Positions 59,007 to 64,000 of a DNA stretch of 64,000 nucleotides are shown in pieces. The stretch is from the NCBI GenBank assembly GCA_903960915.1, contig CAJCCO010000032.1:52463-116462 (forward strand), in the 5' to 3' direction. This DNA is from an uncultured beta proteobacterium. GTDB taxonomy: Bacteria > Pseudomonadota > Gammaproteobacteria > Burkholderiales > Burkholderiaceae_C. The first letter of the stretch is position 1. Each line of letters starts with the position of its first letter. The position numbers were made by a program, and so were the translations under genes. The notes beneath the pieces were generated by a model. That model was not told the origin of the DNA. It did not search any database and saw only the letters and a program-made list of their open reading frames with translations.

Positions 59007-60155
59007 TTACTTGACGATTTTGACCTGCGAGCCGGACATCGTCGCCAGGAAAAGAGGATTATTGATGATCCCCTGGTGGTTGGTCGGGCTGAAGTCATAG
59101 ACGCCCGAAGTACCCTGGAAACCAGTGATGGTCTCGATAGCATCACGGACTTTGGCTCCTTCAAAAGCATTAGCCCGGAGAATGGCAGCCTGGATCAGAT
59201 AAACCGCATCCCAGCCTCGGCCAGCCCAGTTGGGGTCCCGGTCGCCGTACTTTGCCTTCCAGGGAAGCAGAAAGTCGGCAATGCTCTTTTTTAGCGGGCC
59301 CGATGGAAGCGCGTCCACGACCTGGGAGGGGGCTGCAACGAAAAAGAACTTGTCTCCCAACACATCCGCTACCGGCTTGAAGACAGTCAAGTCTTCAAGG
59401 CTAGTGAGCATCAGGGTCTGGAGGCCTAATTGCTTGATGTTCTTGGCAGCCGTCAACGTGGTACCGCCCAGACCGATCTTCAAGATGGCCCCGGCCCCGG
59501 CCGAATTCATCTTGCCGATCTGCACCGACAGGTCCGGATCGTCTGTCTTGTACTGCTCGATACCCACTACCTGGATGCCATAAGCGGCGGCAGATTTTTC
59601 AGCAACGCCTTTTTGCAGGTTGGCATAAGGAGACGGGTCATGCAGAATGCCGATCTTGCGGATTTGGGTGTTGTCGCGGAGATATTCAAGACGCCGTTCG
59701 ACTTCGAAGCGGGCAGGGGGCAACGTACTGAAGGCCCACTTGAGTTCATCCTCTTTGTTCGGCAGGATCGAGCACAGAACCATTGGAATCTGGGCTCGAG
59801 CCACGGCTGCCGCTGCGGCGAAGTTACCGGCCGATACGCAACCGGACGCGAATACATCCACCTTGTCGCTGGTCATCATTTTTCGATAAACGATAACGGC
59901 TTCTTGGGGCTCAGAACGGTTGTCCTCGACGATCACCTCGATCTTGCGACCCTTGATACCCCCCTTGGCATTGATCGCGTCGGCGGCGAGTTTCACCCCA
60001 TCGCTCCAAGATCGGTCCACCGTGGCTGCGTAACCCGTCAGGCCGGCAGAAATGCCAATCTTGTAGGTTTGCGCAACTGCCGCTGTTGCTGACATCAATA
60101 GTACGGCGCCGGCTACCAGTCCACCGAGTTTTGTTCCTAGTCTTCTGCTTTCCAT
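59007..60155 (-). CDS. livK: branched-chain-type ABC transporter substrate-binding protein
   Basis: A 382-residue periplasmic binding protein of the LivK group. The signal peptide (MESRRLGTKLGGLVAGAVLL then MSATAAVAQ) precedes YKIGISAGLTGYAATVDRSW, with DAINAKGGIKGRKIEVIVED following. GRGWDAVYLIQAAILRANAF and the C-terminal SPTNHQGI are usual for these proteins. Ligands in the family include amino acids, amides, urea and aromatic acids; the hyuAB context suggests a cyclic amide or related compound (inference). The ATG at 60155 gives the cleanest signal peptide. Confidence 0.92.
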   Translation of the reverse strand: MESRRLGTKLGGLVAGAVLLMSATAAVAQTYKIGISAGLTGYAATVDRSWSDGVKLAADAINAKGGIKGRKIEVIVEDNRSEPQEAVIVYRKMMTSDKVDVFASGCVSAGNFAAAAAVARAQIPMVLCSILPNKEDELKWAFSTLPPARFEVERRLEYLRDNTQIRKIGILHDPSPYANLQKGVAEKSAAAYGIQVVGIEQYKTDDPDLSVQIGKMNSAGAGAILKIGLGGTTLTAAKNIKQLGLQTLMLTSLEDLTVFKPVADVLGDKFFFVAAPSQVVDALPSGPLKKSIADFLLPWKAKYGDRDPNWAGRGWDAVYLIQAAILRANAFEGAKVRDAIETITGFQGTSGVYDFSPTNHQGIINNPLFLATMSGSQVKIVK

Positions 60156-60183
60156 GATTGTCTCCTTCGTGTTGCTGTGTTGA

Positions 60184-61734
60184 TCACGCTTTTCCAAAAC
60201 CACCGCCACCGGGTGTCTCCAGAACTACTTTCGCATTGGCCTGCAATGAAATTTTTCGAGCCTCCTTGAATGGTTTGTCGTCTACAGTGAAACTCCCCGC
60301 AGCCCCTGACAGACCACCATCAAGTCCATCGGGTCCTTGTTGCAGCCGGCTTGGCACTGCGTTGAGAAGCCAGGGGTAGGGCGTTCGCATGTGAAACCGG
60401 ATGGTCTGGCCATCTCCACCGCGCTGCAGTCCGGCGCCGCCGGATCCGATGCGAAGTTCCTTCTGGTCAAAAACGATGGGAATGACGGCCTCCAGGATCT
60501 CGATTGGCACGGCGCCGACACCCGTCGGATAGGCGGTGGCATCAGGGCCAGGTTTGGTCTTACGAGCGCCCATCCCTCCCGAGTAGTTGAACATCGAGGA
60601 GGTAAATGCTGCGCCATCACTGCGCCGGCCCTGGATCTGGATGGTCCAGACTGCACCAGCACCCTCGGCGAGCACCCGGTCAGGAATGACCTGATGCAAG
60701 GCTTTCAAGATCGGCATTGGCACATACATGCCCACGACATGCCTGGCATTGACAGGCACAGGGTATTCACAATTAACGATCGATCCCTTAGGCGCCTTCA
60801 CAAGAATGGGTGCGAGGCTGCCGTGGTTGTTGGGCAGTTCCGGGTTCAGGCAACTGCGAATTGCAAAGGTCGAGTAAGCGTGCGTGTAGTTCATCACCAC
60901 GTTGATACCCGACGCACTGGCGCCGGAACTACCCTCAAAGTCAATCGTTACCTCACCTCGCTCTGTGTCAATCGTGACGGCAGTCTTGAGTGTGATGATC
61001 TCTCCCCCGGGGACGTCGAAGCTGCTTTCGCCGTGGTAGGTACCTGCCTTTAGCTTTCGGATTTCGGTTCGTGTCGATTCTTCTGACCGAAGGATGATCT
61101 CGTCGGATAACTGTTCGATATCGGCTAGGCCGTATCGCTGACACATAGCAACTAGGCGTTCTCCTCCGGATTTTCCGCTGGAGACCTGGGCTGCAAGATC
61201 ACCAAAAACATGGTCGGGTGTGCGCACATTGCTGCGGATGATGTGATGCAGCGTTTGGTTGGGTTGACCTCGTTCGAAGAACTTCAGTGGCGGAATCCAG
61301 AGCCCTTCTTCATGAATATCACGGGCACCGGCACCGATGCCATACCCACCGATATCGGTATGGTGGATAGTCGAGCCGACATAGCCAATCAGTCGGCCGT
61401 CCTTGAAGATGGGCGATAGCAATGTGATGTCAAAGAAGTGCCCCGCTGACAACCAGGGGTCATTTGTGATGACGACATCACCTTCCTCGAGTTTGCCTTC
61501 GAACATAAGGTGCAGGTGGCCTCCGGCAGCCGCCAACGAATTGATGTGGCCCGGTGTTCCCGTGTTGGCCTGGGCCACCATTCGCCCACGCGCATCGAAC
61601 AAGGCACTGGCCAAGTCGCCAGCTTCACGGACGATGGGACTGAATGCGATGCGCTGCAGGCTTTTTGCCTGCTCGCTCACGATGCTGATCAGGTTGGACC
61701 ACAATATTTCCAGTTCTATTCCGTCCATGGTCAT
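60184..61734 (-). CDS. hyuB: hydantoinase B/oxoprolinase-family protein (HyuB-like)
   Basis: A 516-residue protein of the HyuB family, the beta partner of ATP-dependent hydantoinase, 5-oxoprolinase and acetone/acetophenone carboxylases. Typical segments are RIAFSPIVREAGDLASALFD, GDVVITNDPWLSAGHFFDIT, GYVGSTIHHTDIGGYGIGAG, EGLWIPPLKFFERGQPNQTL, and the C-terminal AKVVLETPGGGGFGKA. It overlaps the hyuA stop by four bases (ATGA) and lies 28 bases before livK. The reaction (hydrolysis or carboxylation) cannot be settled by sight. Confidence 0.92.
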   Translation of the reverse strand: MTMDGIELEILWSNLISIVSEQAKSLQRIAFSPIVREAGDLASALFDARGRMVAQANTGTPGHINSLAAAGGHLHLMFEGKLEEGDVVITNDPWLSAGHFFDITLLSPIFKDGRLIGYVGSTIHHTDIGGYGIGAGARDIHEEGLWIPPLKFFERGQPNQTLHHIIRSNVRTPDHVFGDLAAQVSSGKSGGERLVAMCQRYGLADIEQLSDEIILRSEESTRTEIRKLKAGTYHGESSFDVPGGEIITLKTAVTIDTERGEVTIDFEGSSGASASGINVVMNYTHAYSTFAIRSCLNPELPNNHGSLAPILVKAPKGSIVNCEYPVPVNARHVVGMYVPMPILKALHQVIPDRVLAEGAGAVWTIQIQGRRSDGAAFTSSMFNYSGGMGARKTKPGPDATAYPTGVGAVPIEILEAVIPIVFDQKELRIGSGGAGLQRGGDGQTIRFHMRTPYPWLLNAVPSRLQQGPDGLDGGLSGAAGSFTVDDKPFKEARKISLQANAKVVLETPGGGGFGKA

Positions 61735-63797
61735 TCCTTCAGTGTCGCGACAATGCAGCCAAATTCATCCACCTTGGCAGTCCAGCCGGGCAGGATGATG
61801 ATCGTGGTTTCACGCTCCTCAATGATCACTGGGCCATCGATGCGTTGATGGCTTGCCAGCGACATCCTGTCGTAGACCGGCACCATCTGGTCATCGTGCC
61901 ATAGGTGGACCTTGCGCGATGCCTTGGGTTTTCCAGGCTGCGTGGGCGGTGCAAGCGCCACGTGAAACGGCACCAACGGACCGCGGGCCGTGAGGCGCCA
62001 GCTAACAACCTCGGTGGGAACGTGCGAAGGCTTGAACCCGTACTGAGTCTGGTACACAACATCGAATGCTGCCTGGATGGCAGCCACGTCGTGTGTGCTG
62101 CGCGGGTCAACTTCTAGGGTGACGCTGACTTCGTTTTGCTGTCCCAGATAGCGAATATCGGCGCCCAATATAAATGTGATGTCCTGGGGGTTGCAGCCTG
62201 CTGAAATCAGCGCGTTGCTCCCCTCTAAGCTCATTTCATCAAACAGGCGATCGGTCCGGTCCCAGTCGGTTGCATCGAGCAAACCCAGTGCGCTGCGCAC
62301 AAGATCGAGCCGTACGGGTGTGACCAGGGTGCCAAAGGCCGACAGCACGCTGGCCTGCGGCGGGAAGATGACTGACTTGCTCTGTAAAAGTGCCCCCACC
62401 TCGCACGCATGGACAGGGCCGGCGCCGCCGAACGCCAGCAGGGATAGCCCGCGGTAGTCGATACCACGGTCGGTCGCGTGAGCGCGCGTGGCACCAGCCA
62501 TGGCTTCTGCGACGATCCGGTAGATGCCGCGAGCGGCTGTGTTGGTTGTCGTCCCCAAACGTTGTGCAAGGACGGTGATCGCTTTCTCACTGGCGGCGCG
62601 ATCGAGTTGCATGTCGCCACCGAGGAAGTTGTCAGCGTCTAGCAGGCCCAGCAGCAGGTCGGCATCTGTGACAGCTGCACCTTCACCACCGCGGCCATAA
62701 CATGCTGGTCCTGGCATTGCGCCTGCACTTTTAGGCCCGACCTTGAGTAAACCCAGGCTATCGACATAGGCCAAGCTACCACCGCCTGCCCCGATCTCGA
62801 TCATGTCTATTGATGGGATAGTGACCGGCATGCCGCTACCCTCCTTGAAGCGATAACGCCGGTCCACTTCGAAGAGGCCAGTGATGAGCGGTTCGAAATT
62901 CTCGATCAAGCAGGCTTTAGCGGTTGTCCCACCCATGTCGAAGGACATCAGTCGGTCAAGGCCAAGTACCTTGGCGTAGTGGCTGGCAGCCAGGGCACCC
63001 GCTGCTGGTCCACTCTCTATCATGCGCACCGGATTTCGCCCGGCTACGCCAGTTCCGATAATGCCACCGGAAGACAACATGATCAGCGGCTCGTTCGCGT
63101 AATTCTCCTGCTTTAGCCTTTTTGCAAGAGCGTTCAGGTAGGGCTGCGAGATCGGCATCGTGAAGGCGTTGATGGCCGTCGTAGATGCCCGCGGATACTC
63201 TCTAATCTGGGGTGCAATTTCGCAGGAGAGTGATACAAACAATTCGGGCATTTCCTCGCGCAGCATGTCACCGACCAGGCGCTCATTGTGCGGGTTTGCA
63301 TAACTGTTCAGAAAGCAGACCGCCACCGCTTTTACGCCCTGGCGCTGCATCTCCGCAATGGCTGCTAGCACGTCCTGGCGGGATGGGGCCTCAAGCACAG
63401 TGCCGTCTGACAGAATGCGTTCTCCAATGCCGTAGGTAAGTTCGCGAGGTACCAGCGGGGGCTGGAATTCAATCTGTGGGTCAAACATGTCGTAGCGATG
63501 CTCGTTACGTATCGACAGCACGTCCCTGAAACCCGTCGTCACAAACATCGCGGTCTTCTGCCCCTTGCGTTCGATCAACGCGTTGGTGACAACGGTAGTC
63601 GCGTGGACTACCACGCCATCGATGTCAGCAGGCGTTAGCTTTGCCTTGGCGAGTACTGCGTTGACACCCGAAAAAAACCCCTCGAGTAGGTTGTCGGGGG
63701 TTGTCAATGTCTTGTCCACGACCAGTTCGCCACCAGAACCCCGCAGGACAATGTCGGTGAACGTGCCGCCGATATCCACAGCGAGTGAGTAGGTCAA
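61731..63797 (-). CDS. hyuA: hydantoinase A/oxoprolinase-family protein (HyuA-like)
   Basis: A 688-residue protein of the HyuA family, the ATP-binding partner of HyuB. The actin-like ATPase start YSLAVDIGGTFTDIVLRGSG is clear, followed by VVHATTVVTNALIERKGQKT, RYDMFDPQIEFQPPLVPREL, SFDMGGTTAKACLIENFEPL and IEIGAGGGSLAYVDSLGLLK. The TTG start at 63797 overlaps the IclR stop by four bases (TTGA), and AAAGGAGAAAAAAT lies just upstream. Together with HyuB it would form an ATP-dependent amidohydrolase or carboxylase fed by the Liv transporter. Confidence 0.93.
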   Translation of the reverse strand: MTYSLAVDIGGTFTDIVLRGSGGELVVDKTLTTPDNLLEGFFSGVNAVLAKAKLTPADIDGVVVHATTVVTNALIERKGQKTAMFVTTGFRDVLSIRNEHRYDMFDPQIEFQPPLVPRELTYGIGERILSDGTVLEAPSRQDVLAAIAEMQRQGVKAVAVCFLNSYANPHNERLVGDMLREEMPELFVSLSCEIAPQIREYPRASTTAINAFTMPISQPYLNALAKRLKQENYANEPLIMLSSGGIIGTGVAGRNPVRMIESGPAAGALAASHYAKVLGLDRLMSFDMGGTTAKACLIENFEPLITGLFEVDRRYRFKEGSGMPVTIPSIDMIEIGAGGGSLAYVDSLGLLKVGPKSAGAMPGPACYGRGGEGAAVTDADLLLGLLDADNFLGGDMQLDRAASEKAITVLAQRLGTTTNTAARGIYRIVAEAMAGATRAHATDRGIDYRGLSLLAFGGAGPVHACEVGALLQSKSVIFPPQASVLSAFGTLVTPVRLDLVRSALGLLDATDWDRTDRLFDEMSLEGSNALISAGCNPQDITFILGADIRYLGQQNEVSVTLEVDPRSTHDVAAIQAAFDVVYQTQYGFKPSHVPTEVVSWRLTARGPLVPFHVALAPPTQPGKPKASRKVHLWHDDQMVPVYDRMSLASHQRIDGPVIIEERETTIIILPGWTAKVDEFGCIVATLKE

Positions 63798-64000
63798 ATT
63801 TTTTCTCCTTTTGTCTGAGAAGTTGTATTCCCCAGAGCGCGTGAAATCTGCTGCGCAGCTCCGGTGACCAAGGCGATCAGGTCTGCGCGCGGGTTGGCTT
63901 CGATAATGTGGGTCGAACCAATGATGGCCACCGCCCCCGTGTAGGCATCGCGATGGTCGAAGATGGGCGCCGCCAGAGCATTCACACCCGGTACGATCTC
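63794..64000 (-). CDS. IclR-family regulator, C-terminal part (5' end beyond window)
   Basis: The reverse strand is open from the window edge to a TGA at 63794. The 68 residues read EIVPGVNALAAPIFDHRDAY, TGAVAIIGSTHIIEANPRAD and LIALVTGAAQQISRALGN, the end of an IclR effector domain (the 'aiAaPVfd..g..vaal.v.gp..ri' pattern). Its position immediately upstream of, and overlapping, hyuA makes it the likely regulator of the hyu/liv operon, cotranscribed with it. The DNA-binding domain is not in the window. Confidence 0.8.
   Translation of the reverse strand, partial: EIVPGVNALAAPIFDHRDAYTGAVAIIGSTHIIEANPRADLIALVTGAAQQISRALGNTTSQTKGEKI

Overview
The window looks like chromosomal DNA of a betaproteobacterium, most likely Burkholderiales, family Comamonadaceae (Rhodoferax/Polaromonas-like). 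This is inferred from the high G+C content, the smc - zipA-like - ligA - def order, the complete isc operon followed by dnaQ, and an intracellular PHB depolymerase of the Cupriavidus PhaZa1 type. No 16S gene or other direct taxonomic marker is present.

Layout. 1-2.9 kb: leftward ABC exporter (ATPase, then an FtsX-like permease cut by the window edge). 3-4.9 kb: dusA and an EamA transporter. 5-12.4 kb: smc, zipA-like, ligA, def. 12.4-15.9 kb, leftward: map then glnD. 16.1-20.2 kb: purL. 20.2-29.3 kb: a GntR regulator divergent from a propionyl-CoA/methylmalonyl-CoA operon (mutase, a GIY-YIG-MeaB fusion, pccB, pccA, epimerase-like VOC protein). 29.3-31.5 kb, leftward: phaZ and an RnfB-like ferredoxin. 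31.7-37.6 kb: a YgiD-like dioxygenase, a frameshifted zinc-phospholipase-like gene, a secreted unknown, an aromatic/aspartate aminotransferase and a nitronate monooxygenase-like gene. 37.8-46.2 kb: uvrB, iscR-iscS-iscU-iscA-hscB-hscA-fdx, dnaQ. 46.2 kb: tRNA-Val(CAC) with a strong terminator.

Beyond the tRNA the window changes from housekeeping to accessory DNA: an IS21-like transposase remnant, a methyltransferase, then two catabolic clusters. The first (47.7-55.3 kb, visibly more A+T-rich) has an IclR regulator divergent from a Tm-1-like/UPF0261 protein, a PEP-hydrolase-family TIM-barrel protein, a cytoplasmic sulfatase/phosphonate-hydrolase-like enzyme and a complete TctCBA tripartite transporter. 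A clear dyad operator lies in the divergent intergenic space. The second (55.4-64 kb, leftward) runs from an IclR regulator cut by the window edge through hyuA, hyuB, livK, livF, livM, livG and livH to a small cupin, mostly with overlapping or nearly abutting genes.

Three items deserve most attention. The first is the Tm-1-like/PEPH/sulfatase/Tct operon, whose substrate I cannot name. The second is the single reading frame joining a GIY-YIG domain to the MeaB GTPase through a linker made of a 24-bp repeat array. The third is the same repeat inserted in frame in ligA. Start codons were chosen by family N-termini and ribosome binding sites; domain and family calls come from reading motifs, not from database searches.
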